A DNA stretch of 46,651 bases from JAPLJU01 sp964547985 (GTDB taxonomy: Bacteria; Desulfobacterota; Syntrophia; Syntrophales; UBA2192). Made by a program: the position numbers and the translations under genes. The stretch covers positions 1 through 46,651 of the forward strand of contig CAZJPV010000016.1 in assembly GCA_964547985.1 (NCBI GenBank), read 5' to 3'. Below are positions 1 through 6,781 of the stretch, piece after piece; positions within the stretch are counted from its first letter, which is position 1; the number at the start of each line of letters is the position of its first letter. The notes below the pieces were generated by a model. The model did no database searches. It was not told the DNA's origin and saw only the letters and a program-made list of their open reading frames with translations.

Positions 1-288
1 ATCAGGTTGCCGACTACCTGTGTGATTTAGTGCCAAAACGGGACTAATTACCAAATTAATTATCCTTCCAAGCAAAGACCGGTCGCAGACATATACAGCG
101 CCGTGCGGGGATATTCAAGCGACACTCCCGGTCAATCTCTTGAAAAGAATACGAATTTTTGACTCTGACCGGAAGTAACTTTCACTTACTTTTTCTTGAA
201 AAAAGTCCCTCTTTTGATTACATCAAAGTGAATCGCTTCTATTATACCGAAAAGGAATGAATCCGATGATTGTGCCATGCGGAGGGCC
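1..288. other. Left-edge non-coding stretch
   Basis: No convincing gene is seen here. Two small imperfect hairpins lie at the extreme left: a 5-bp stem (3-7 with 16-20) and an 8-base arm pair with one mismatch (27-34 with 40-47). Neither is followed by a clear T-tract, so they are not called terminators; they may belong to the end of a transcript outside the window. The rest is the upstream region of the YjbQ gene, with no promoter good enough to name. Confidence 0.5.
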
Positions 289-687
289 ATGAAAAATCTC
301 TCGATCAGAACAACAGCCAGATTCCAGATGGTGGACATTACGGACGACATAAGAAAGGCGGTGCGGGAGAGCAAGGTGACAAGCGGCCTGTGCTTTGTCT
401 TTGTCCCACATACGACAGCCGCCGTGACCATCAATGAAAATGCCGACCCTGACGTTCCGAGAGATATCCTGGCGGAGCTGGACAAGGTCATCCCCCTCCA
501 TGACAACTACAGACACAGGGAAGGTAACGCAGCCGCCCACATCAAGGCCTCTCTTGTCGGGGCCTCGCAACAGGTCTTCATCGAGAAAGGGGACCTCGTT
601 CTCGGGACCTGGCAGTCTGTCTTCTTCTGCGAATTCGACGGCCCCAGAACGAGGCGGGTCCTCGTCAGGGTCATCCCGACCGCCTGA
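289..687 (+). CDS. YjbQ / UPF0047 family protein
   Basis: A small single-domain protein of the YjbQ (UPF0047) family. Members show weak thiamin-phosphate synthase activity in vitro but the physiological role is unsettled. The hallmark conserved blocks are visible: VPHTTAAVTINENADPDV near residues 41-58 and LHDNYRHREGNAAAHIKAS further on, giving the family's conserved histidines, and a C-terminal FCEFDGPRTRRV block. Length (about 132 residues) is normal for the family. The ATG at 289 is chosen because GGAGGG lies just upstream (281-286); an in-frame ATG at 277 has no good ribosome site. The next gene, an MBL hydrolase, starts 58 bases later on the same strand. The window's thiamin operon is far away, so a thiamin role is not supported by context. 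Confidence 0.85.
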   Translation: MKNLSIRTTARFQMVDITDDIRKAVRESKVTSGLCFVFVPHTTAAVTINENADPDVPRDILAELDKVIPLHDNYRHREGNAAAHIKASLVGASQQVFIEKGDLVLGTWQSVFFCEFDGPRTRRVLVRVIPTA

Positions 688-744
688 AGCCGATGAGCTA
701 CCGCGCGCCCGGGCGCAGAGGCATTATCGCAGGAACATCGTGAT

Positions 745-1524
745 ATGGGAATGAACAGGGTGACCATACTCGGATCGGGAACGGTTGTGCCCTCCCTTCT
801 CAGGAGTTCATGCTCCGTTCTCATCGAATACGGGGAATTAAAGCTCGTTTTCGATCTGGGAGCCGGGACCATGAGGCGGCTGCTCGAAGCCGGGGCGGCC
901 ATTTCCGAGGTCACCCACCTCCTCTTCAGCCATCTCCATCCCGACCACACGGGGGAGTTCGTCTCTTTCCTCTTCGCCACGAAGTACCCCGAGACCTACC
1001 GGCGAAGAACCCCTTTCCGGGTCATTGGCGCCAGGGGTCTTCTCGACTTCTACGAAAAATTAAAGGGAGTTTACGGCGAGTGGATCATCCTCGAGGAGGG
1101 CTTGATGCAGCTAATTGAATTGGATGCATCCGGGCCGGACCGGCTCCCCCTGGAGGAGCTCGAGATCCTCAGCCTGCCCATGAACCACATCGCAGGCAGC
1201 ATTGGCTACCGCCTGCAGCTCCCGGGCGGGTTCTCCGTCGCCTATTCGGGGGACACGGACTTCTGCGAGAACCTGACCGCGCTTGCGAAGGGGGCGGATC
1301 TTTTCATCTGCGAAAGCGCCCTCCCCGACGAACTGAAGGTCACGGGACACCTGACACCATCTCTCGCCGGAGAAGTCGCAACCCGCGCCGGCGTCAAAAG
1401 GCTCGTCCTCACCCATTTCTACCCGGAATGTGACACTGCAGACGTGGAGGGGCAGTGCCGCAGGCATTACTCGGGCCCTCTTTTTCTGGCCAAGGACCTC
1501 ATGTCCTTCGAAATGCCATCCTGA
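745..1524 (+). CDS. MBL-fold metallo-hydrolase, RNase Z-like
   Basis: A 259-residue metallo-beta-lactamase fold hydrolase. The zinc-binding HLHPDH motif is at residues 63-68, with further likely metal ligands H148 (MNHIAG), D170 (SGDTD), H202 (GHLTP) and H224 (LTHFYP). The N-terminal VTILGSGT and the HxHxDH-with-SGDTD arrangement resemble the RNase Z / ElaC branch, but the protein is shorter than tRNase Z (about 300 residues) and the flexible exosite arm is not evident, so the substrate is not assigned. The ATG at 745 has AGGAA at 731-735 as ribosome site; a second ATG at 751 is possible. It follows yjbQ closely and may share its transcript. Confidence 0.85.
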   Translation: MGMNRVTILGSGTVVPSLLRSSCSVLIEYGELKLVFDLGAGTMRRLLEAGAAISEVTHLLFSHLHPDHTGEFVSFLFATKYPETYRRRTPFRVIGARGLLDFYEKLKGVYGEWIILEEGLMQLIELDASGPDRLPLEELEILSLPMNHIAGSIGYRLQLPGGFSVAYSGDTDFCENLTALAKGADLFICESALPDELKVTGHLTPSLAGEVATRAGVKRLVLTHFYPECDTADVEGQCRRHYSGPLFLAKDLMSFEMPS

Positions 1525-1552
1525 TGACGACCCTCTGAAGCAGGCCGAGGGC

Positions 1553-1583
1553 AAAAAAAATCGGCACCGGAAAGCGGTGCCGA
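1553..1583 (-). terminator. Intrinsic terminator of the DUF6962-like gene
   Basis: A perfect 9-bp stem (1561-1569 with 1575-1583, TCGGCACCG arm) closes a 5-base loop. Read on the minus strand it is followed by eight consecutive T residues (A-tract 1553-1560 on the plus strand). It lies 89 bases beyond the stop of the minus-strand membrane-protein gene and in front of the end of the plus-strand hydrolase, so it mainly ends leftward transcription. Confidence 0.85.
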
Positions 1584-1671
1584 CGGCTGCAGCAGTCTTG
1601 ATGGGGACCTCCTTTGTTTTCCCCATGATGACGTGGGGTGGGAAAACCAGGGATGTGGAAACGGCAACCGA

Positions 1672-2337
1672 TCAGGCTTGAGGCCAGTCCTGAAGCATCA
1701 TGGCACCCCGGTAGAGGTAGTAGAGGCCGATCATCTGGACGACGTGATAGAGATCGTTGTGATTGAAATGCCTGTGGAGGGTAAGGCCGCTTCTCTGGAT
1801 GATGGCGGCCGCAAAACTCACCAGGATCCCCGCAACGACGAGACCTGATCCCGCAAGCCCCCTGAAAAAAAGATCATAAAGCATCACTGTCAGGAGGACC
1901 AGCAGGGCGGTCGTGTAGAAGAGGACCGCCCACAGGAACCGGTCATCCCGGAGGATGACAATCGCGTACAGGGAGAGCAGAAGGGCGCCTGACCATTCGA
2001 AGATATGAACGTACCGGACGGGAAAAGCGTGATACCCGGCCGCGAGGAGGAGGCAAAAAGCGGCAGCCCCCAGGGACAGGAGCGTGCCGCGCCACAGGAT
2101 CCTTCCGGCCGCGACGGAGAGGTTTCGCCCCAGGCCGTGTGTCAGGGCACCCAGCAGTGCACCGAGACCCGTGACCCAAGAGGCATATGAAAAATAAAGA
2201 TGAACATTCATGTGCCACAGTTCGTGCTGCCGGCCCAGACGAACGGCAAAATAGACGGCCAATGCCGACAGGATCAAATCCGTCACGACCGTCATGGGTT
2301 CGTTAATCAGGGATCTTTTAGATGGACGGGTCTCCAT
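1672..2337 (-). CDS. Multi-pass membrane protein, DUF6962-like
   Basis: A 221-residue hydrophobic protein with about seven predicted membrane segments. Histidines recur near segment ends (RQHELWHMNVH near the N-terminus; LHRHFNHNDLYHVVQMIG near the C-terminus), a pattern shared with small haem- or metal-binding membrane proteins and with the DUF6962 family; function unknown. The open frame continues upstream into the YbaK-like gene, but that part has no membrane character and is arginine/serine-rich out-of-frame sequence, so the ATG at 2337 (protein METRPSKRS...) is taken as the start. The ribosome site is weak. It lies 31 bases after the YbaK-like gene, so the two are probably co-transcribed and end at the terminator at 1553-1583. 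Confidence 0.7.
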   Translation of the reverse strand: METRPSKRSLINEPMTVVTDLILSALAVYFAVRLGRQHELWHMNVHLYFSYASWVTGLGALLGALTHGLGRNLSVAAGRILWRGTLLSLGAAAFCLLLAAGYHAFPVRYVHIFEWSGALLLSLYAIVILRDDRFLWAVLFYTTALLVLLTVMLYDLFFRGLAGSGLVVAGILVSFAAAIIQRSGLTLHRHFNHNDLYHVVQMIGLYYLYRGAMMLQDWPQA

Positions 2338-2368
2338 GATGGTTTCCGTACCTTGACGAAAATGTCGT

Positions 2369-2899
2369 CTAATCTGGGCGGATCTTTTCCTCCTCCCGAA
2401 GAGAAAATCGACCCTCTTCGTCCTCGTCGAAATAACGGACAGGGTTGGGAAGGGCGGCGTACACTTTCCGGAGATCGCTGGTCCTGATGCGCATGCTCCG
2501 GGTGGGAACGGCGGGGTTGAACATGAAATATTCCGCCTTGAAGATATCCTCGTCGATGTAATAGGGCAGATCTTCACGACTGTGGCCGAAGGGCGACACG
2601 GATCCCGGCTCGCACCCCGTCCATCGGGCAAGCTCCTCCAGCTTCGCAAAACGGATGTCTTTCGTTCCAAACTCTTTTTTGAAGAGGCGGGCGACGATCT
2701 CCTTCTCCGCCGTTGTGACGACGAGGTAATAGTGCCCCTTGGCGTGGAAGAGAATGCACTTGCTGCTCGCACCGCTCCACCCCGCCTGCCGGCGGAAGTG
2801 CTGCGAGTCTTCACAGCCGCTCACCGCCTCGTGATCGATTTCCTCGTAGGGAAGGTCCAGGCACTCCAGGATCCGCCTGATATTCTCATAGACACTCAC
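2369..2899 (-). CDS. YbaK/EbsC-type aminoacyl-tRNA deacylase
   Basis: A 176-residue protein of the YbaK / ProX editing-domain family, which hydrolyses mischarged aminoacyl-tRNA (for example Cys- or Ala-tRNAPro) in trans. The family pattern is visible: an N-terminal helix region with YEEIDHEAV, the KCILFHAKGHYYLVVTTAEK strand-turn-strand segment, and GCEPGSVSPFGHS at about residues 95-107, the glycine-serine-proline block of the active site. The C-terminus (RTSDLRKVYAAL) is also typical. The start is GTG at 2899, the first start after an in-frame TGA. A strong GGAGGTG lies at 2911-2917, rather far (13 bases) from this GTG and very close to an out-of-frame ATG. Which tRNA is edited cannot be told. 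Confidence 0.8.
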   Translation of the reverse strand: MSVYENIRRILECLDLPYEEIDHEAVSGCEDSQHFRRQAGWSGASSKCILFHAKGHYYLVVTTAEKEIVARLFKKEFGTKDIRFAKLEELARWTGCEPGSVSPFGHSREDLPYYIDEDIFKAEYFMFNPAVPTRSMRIRTSDLRKVYAALPNPVRYFDEDEEGRFSLREEEKIRPD

Positions 2900-3024
2900 G
2901 GCGCTTCATTCACCTCCACGAAGGTTCCTCGCACAAAGGGGTTGCCTTCACTTTTATGTGAAGCCACCGGCGGGATCAAGCAGAAAGTACTGGCGGCCGT
3001 CCCGGTGCGTCACTCCAAAAGATC

Positions 3025-3054
3025 TTGAGGGATTTTCACGGATCGTGTTATGGA
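3025..3054 (+). promoter_or_regulatory. Possible sigma-70 promoter of exonuclease III
   Basis: TTGAGG (3025-3030) and TATGGA (3049-3054) are separated by 18 bases and lie 43 bases ahead of the xth start. The match to consensus is only moderate. Confidence 0.35.
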
Positions 3055-3096
3055 AATTCCCCCCAGACCGTGATATCTCCCGCAAGAGGAGGCTAT

Positions 3097-3882
3097 ATGG
3101 CCAATTTCAAGATTGCAACCTACAACGTGAACTCCATTCGCAACCGTCTCCACATCGTCATCCCCTGGATACAGAAGAACAGGCCCTCCGTGATCTGCTT
3201 CCAGGAAACCAAAGTGGAGGACGACAAATTCCCCGCGGAGGCCTTCGAAACCACCGGCTACACCGTGGTTTTCAGGGGGAAGAAGGGTTACAATGGTGTG
3301 GCCATTGCCTCCCACGAAAAGCCCGGGGAGGTGCGCTTCGGCCTGGACGACGGCGGTCCTGACGACGAGGATCGTCTCATCCGCGGCGTCTTCTCCGGCA
3401 TCCCCGTCGTCAACACCTATGTGCCCCAGGGGGAGAAGACCGACAGCCCCAAGTTCGCCTACAAGCTGCAGTGGTTAGCGCGCCTCAGCAAATTCTTCGC
3501 TAAACACGACTCAGCCAAGAAGCCCCTCATCTGGTGCGGGGACCTCAACGTGGCCCGGGAGGAGATCGACGTCCACAACCCGAAGAAGCTCCTGGGGCAT
3601 GTCTGTTTCACACCGGAAGTCTGGAAAGCCTTTGACGCCGTCTGTGCCTGGGGCTTCACGGATATCTTCAGAAAGCATCACCCGAAGGAGCCCGGCCATT
3701 ATACCTTTTTCGATTATCGAATCCCCGGGACCGTTGAAAGGGGGCTTGGATGGCGCGTGGACCACATCCTCGCCACCGCCCCGCTGGCGAGCCGCTCCGT
3801 CGACGCCTACATCGACATGAAACCGAGAACAGCCGAGAAACCATCGGACCACACCATCCTTGTTGCCGAGTTTAAGATCTGA
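3097..3882 (+). CDS. xth: Exodeoxyribonuclease III
   Basis: A 261-residue Mg-dependent exonuclease III / AP endonuclease of base excision repair. It belongs to the EEP (exonuclease-endonuclease-phosphatase) fold: N12 in ATYNVNSIRNR, E37 in CFQETK, GYNGVAIAS, the GDLNVA block, and the C-terminal WRVDHILAT and PSDHTILVAEF motifs supply the catalytic and metal residues. Length is as usual. The ATG at 3097 is preceded by AGAGGAGG (3085-3092); the reading frame continues upstream but without family similarity. The azlC gene starts two bases after its stop, indicating one transcript. Confidence 0.95.
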   Translation: MANFKIATYNVNSIRNRLHIVIPWIQKNRPSVICFQETKVEDDKFPAEAFETTGYTVVFRGKKGYNGVAIASHEKPGEVRFGLDDGGPDDEDRLIRGVFSGIPVVNTYVPQGEKTDSPKFAYKLQWLARLSKFFAKHDSAKKPLIWCGDLNVAREEIDVHNPKKLLGHVCFTPEVWKAFDAVCAWGFTDIFRKHHPKEPGHYTFFDYRIPGTVERGLGWRVDHILATAPLASRSVDAYIDMKPRTAEKPSDHTILVAEFKI

Positions 3883-3883
3883 A

Positions 3884-4609
3884 ATGATGGTGGAGACCTC
3901 CCACAAAGAAGAAGATCTTCCGGCCATCGTCAGAGACGGCGCGAAGGCCGCATGGCCCATCTGCCTCGGTTATTTTCCCATCGGTCTTGCCTTCGGTGTT
4001 ATTGCCGGGAAGGCCGGCCTCACCCCTCTTGAGATCGGCCTGATGTCCCTGTTCGTTTTTGCCGGAAGCGCCCAGTTCATCGCCGTCTCCATGATGACCG
4101 GAGGGGGGGGTCTAATCCCCATCGTGATGACAACCTTTGTCGTGAATCTCAGGCACCTCCTCATGAGTTCCTCCCTGTCCATCTTCCTGCGGGATCTCGG
4201 GACCTGGCGGCTGGCGCTATACGGCTACGGGATCACCGATGAGAGCTTTGCCGTCAACCTGACGAGATTCCGGGACGAAGAGTGGGATTGGAGACGCGCC
4301 CTTGTCGTCAATCACCTCTCAAACGCCGCCTGGGTGGGGAGCACCATTCTCGGGGGGTACGCGGGTGAATTCATCCCCCACGGGGCCTTCGGAATCGACT
4401 ACGCCCTCATCGCCATGTTTGTCTGTCTCCTCGTCTTCCAGCTCAGGGGCGTCCTGTACTGGCTCATCGCGGCTCTGGCAGGCGGATTGGCTGTTCTCAT
4501 CTCGATCATCCTTCCGGGCAATCTCTACATCGTCATGGCCTCGGTCCTCGCGGCCACCATCGGTGTTATGATCAAAAGGAAATCAAAGGCTCCGGAGGGA
4601 TCACTATAG
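3884..4609 (+). CDS. azlC: AzlC family amino-acid exporter, large subunit
   Basis: A 241-residue integral membrane protein of the AzlC family, the large subunit of the AzlCD (LIV-E/BrnFE type) branched-chain amino-acid exporter. The family signatures are seen: GYFPIGLAFGVIAGKAGL near the N-terminus, FVFAGSAQFIAVSMM, and the NLRHLLMSSSLS segment in the middle. About six membrane segments are evident. ATG codons at 3884 and 3887 are both possible; the ribosome site is weak, fitting translational coupling to xth, whose stop is at 3882. The azlD gene follows 25 bases later. Substrate (leucine, azaleucine or related) is inferred from family only. Confidence 0.9.
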   Translation: MMVETSHKEEDLPAIVRDGAKAAWPICLGYFPIGLAFGVIAGKAGLTPLEIGLMSLFVFAGSAQFIAVSMMTGGGGLIPIVMTTFVVNLRHLLMSSSLSIFLRDLGTWRLALYGYGITDESFAVNLTRFRDEEWDWRRALVVNHLSNAAWVGSTILGGYAGEFIPHGAFGIDYALIAMFVCLLVFQLRGVLYWLIAALAGGLAVLISIILPGNLYIVMASVLAATIGVMIKRKSKAPEGSL

Positions 4610-4634
4610 GCTGCTGCGCTTAAATGGACTGAAC

Positions 4635-4955
4635 ATGAGAATGCAAATCCTCTTACTCTCCTTTTTCATGGGCCTCGTCACCTACATTCCGCGATGGCTT
4701 CCGCTGGCATTGCTTTCAAAGCGGACCCTGCCGTCGTGGTTCAAGACGTGGCTCGATTTCATCCCCGCGTCGATCCTGAGTGCGCTCCTCCTGCCGGCAT
4801 TGATCACGTCCGGTGAGCCCCGACACCTTGATATCTTCCGGCCGGAACTCCTCGTCGCCCTGCCGACCTTCGCCATAGCTTTCAAGACAAGGTCCCTGGG
4901 GCTGACCGTTGTGGCGGGGATGTTCTTCTTCTGGCTTGCGGGGAAATTCTTTTGA
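4635..4955 (+). CDS. azlD: AzlD domain protein, exporter small subunit
   Basis: A 106-residue, four-segment membrane protein of the AzlD family, the small partner of AzlC in the branched-chain amino-acid exporter. Typical features are FFMGLVTYIPRWLPLAL at the N-terminus, the ILSALLLPAL segment, and RSLGLTVVAGMFFFWLA at the C-terminus. Its position directly after azlC on the same strand supports the assignment. The ATG at 4635 is taken; a second ATG two codons on is equally possible. Confidence 0.9.
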   Translation: MRMQILLLSFFMGLVTYIPRWLPLALLSKRTLPSWFKTWLDFIPASILSALLLPALITSGEPRHLDIFRPELLVALPTFAIAFKTRSLGLTVVAGMFFFWLAGKFF

Positions 4956-5097
4956 TATCCCGCACTCTGGCCACCCCGGAAGGCTTTTCCCATGGCCGTT
5001 CATAAGAAGCTTCTACTCACCGCCGGTAAAGTCTTTCACGGACCCGGGCGGAAATCCTCCAGGAAGTGACGGCTGACGGTCACCCTGAGCCGAGCCC

Positions 5098-5604
5098 TCA
5101 GCGATCGCACGCTTCCGCCTCTTTCTGGCACGCCTTCTCCTTTGTCCTCTCCCGGAGTCTCGTCTCCCGACGGGCCTTCGCCTCACGGTTGCGCCTTCCC
5201 TCTTCAGGCGTCTCCAGGATCAGGGACGGAATGAACGTGGGTTTGCCGTTCTTGCCCAGGGCGACGAAGGTCATGTAGGCCGATACGGTGTGGCGCGTCT
5301 CGCCAGTGAAGAGATTCTGTGACTCGACGCGAACACCAACTTCCATAGAGCTCTTGCCCGTGTAGTTGACGCTGGCCCTCACGGTGACCAAATCGCCGAC
5401 GAAGACAGGGTGATGAAAATCGAGGCGGTCGATGGAGGCCGTCACGCAGTTTGCTCGTGAGTGCCTTATGGCGGCGGCCCCCGCGGTCGTGTCGATAAGC
5501 TTCATGATGACGCCACCGTGAACGTTGCCGGCGGGGTTGGCATCCTGCGGGTTCATGACCTGGGCCATGACCACGATGGATTCTTCAATTGTTTTCTCTT
5601 GCAT
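5098..5604 (-). CDS. Acyl-CoA thioesterase, hotdog fold (YciA/BACH type)
   Basis: A 168-residue hotdog-fold acyl-CoA hydrolase. The active-site block NPAGNVHGGVIMKLIDTTAG (about residues 23-42) with the catalytic Asp in LIDTTAG matches the YciA/BACH family, and the second conserved part, LDFHHPVFVGDLVTVRASVNYTGKSSMEV, is also present. The last 35 or so residues are very rich in Arg, Lys and Glu, an extension beyond the fold. ATG at 5604 has a strong ribosome site (AAAGGAG) 7 bases away. It stands alone between oppositely ordered neighbours; acyl-chain preference is unknown. Confidence 0.88.
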   Translation of the reverse strand: MQEKTIEESIVVMAQVMNPQDANPAGNVHGGVIMKLIDTTAGAAAIRHSRANCVTASIDRLDFHHPVFVGDLVTVRASVNYTGKSSMEVGVRVESQNLFTGETRHTVSAYMTFVALGKNGKPTFIPSLILETPEEGRRNREAKARRETRLRERTKEKACQKEAEACDR

Positions 5605-5754
5605 AGAAGAACTCCTTTGAGAAGCTTTGGTCAGTCGGTGAAGTGAGCCTTAAGGGGTCACCGGGTATCGCCTGCTTGCTCCGGTCAGGTTTCCTCTCAC
5701 GGCCCTGTGCGTCACAACGGATCAAGAGGAATAACCCAACGACCCCGAAGGTCC

Positions 5755-6546
5755 TCAGATGTAGGTTCTTGCGCCGACGTAACGCCTCTCGAAGTAACGG
5801 CTCGACAGGGAGTCAACGGTGATCTTCTTGCCTCGGCCCGGTGCATGGATAAAGTGGCCGTCACCGATATATACGCCGACGTGGGAGACCTTTCCATCCA
5901 TCTTCGTGCTGAAAAAAACAAGATCCCCCTCTGCGAGCTCCCGCCGGGAAACGGCATCACCACCGCTGTACTGTCCCCTCGACGACCGCGGAAGTCTGAG
6001 GCCGTTCAGGTCGTAAACGGCCATCGTCAATCCGCTGCAATCGAACCCTTCATCGGGAGATGATCCGCCGTACAGATAGGGAACGCCGATGAAGCTTTCA
6101 GCCGTGCGAACGATTTCGTCCCGCAGGTAGGCGCTTCCTCGCACATCTCCCTTTGCGGCGGCATAATCCTGCGGCCTGACAATATAAAATTCGTCAATGA
6201 CACCGGCGGATCTCAGGCGGGAAGCCTCCCGGCGGGCGTCCTCCCGGGAAGGGAAATTGCCGAAGCGGACCTTGTAGAGTCCCTTCCCGTAAACAAAATA
6301 ATAGGCATCGATCCCGTCCCGTCTCAGGGAATCCGTAAGTCTCGCGGCATTTTCCACAACGGTAAAAACCCCCGCCTGAATGGTGTAACCGGTTCGAGCA
6401 ATACGGGTCTTGATGACTTGGGGCTTCTGCTCGGGCGGTTTTGACACGCGACCCGGGCAGCCGGCCAGCATGACAGGACACAGGAGGGCAAGGAAAAGTC
6501 CGGAGGGAACCGAAAACCTGAAATATTTTCCGAGTAATCTACTCAT
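5755..6546 (-). CDS. NlpC/P60 peptidoglycan hydrolase lipoprotein with SPOR domain
   Basis: A 263-residue outer-envelope lipoprotein. A signal peptide ends in the lipobox LAGC with C30 as the lipidated residue. Residues about 53-125 form a SPOR domain (YTIQAGVF... YKVRFGNF), which binds denuded glycan at the division septum. Residues about 142-263 form an NlpC/P60 endopeptidase: catalytic C170 in FDCSG, H222 in SHVGVYIG and a third polar residue in the GHFIHAPGRG segment. It probably cuts peptide stems of peptidoglycan, perhaps at the septum. SPOR plus NlpC/P60 in one lipoprotein is known in deltaproteobacteria but is not the commonest order. Confidence 0.9.
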   Translation of the reverse strand: MSRLLGKYFRFSVPSGLFLALLCPVMLAGCPGRVSKPPEQKPQVIKTRIARTGYTIQAGVFTVVENAARLTDSLRRDGIDAYYFVYGKGLYKVRFGNFPSREDARREASRLRSAGVIDEFYIVRPQDYAAAKGDVRGSAYLRDEIVRTAESFIGVPYLYGGSSPDEGFDCSGLTMAVYDLNGLRLPRSSRGQYSGGDAVSRRELAEGDLVFFSTKMDGKVSHVGVYIGDGHFIHAPGRGKKITVDSLSSRYFERRYVGARTYI

Positions 6547-6685
6547 AGCGTCCGCTGACTTCCCTCGTGATCAATGTGCAGCACTCTCACGCCGGGAGAT
6601 TTCAAATCGACATCCAACAGGAGATGGATCGTCAGATAGATACCAGAAACGGACGGTTCAGGCAACAGAAGAGGACGGACTTCCC

Positions 6686-6714
6686 TTGACAGGTCGGAGA
6701 CCTTCTCCTATAGT
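6686..6714 (+). promoter_or_regulatory. Strong sigma-70 promoter of the UPF0182 gene
   Basis: A perfect -35 TTGACA (6686-6691) and a -10 TATAGT (6709-6714) are separated by exactly 17 bases. Transcription would begin near 6721, giving a leader of about 60 bases before the ATG at 6782. Confidence 0.8.
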
Positions 6715-6781
6715 GCGGGAAAGGCTGAAAGGATTTTCAAAAATATTTCTCCCCCTCACCCTTGAAAAGGATAGGTTCGAT

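Noticed and set aside
1..60. Small RNA or tRNA end at the left edge
   Set aside because: Two weak stems only; no tRNA T-loop, CCA or recognised RNA motif.
2338..2814. N-terminal extension of the DUF6962-like protein
   Set aside because: It overlaps the YbaK-like gene in another frame and is Arg/Ser-rich without membrane character.
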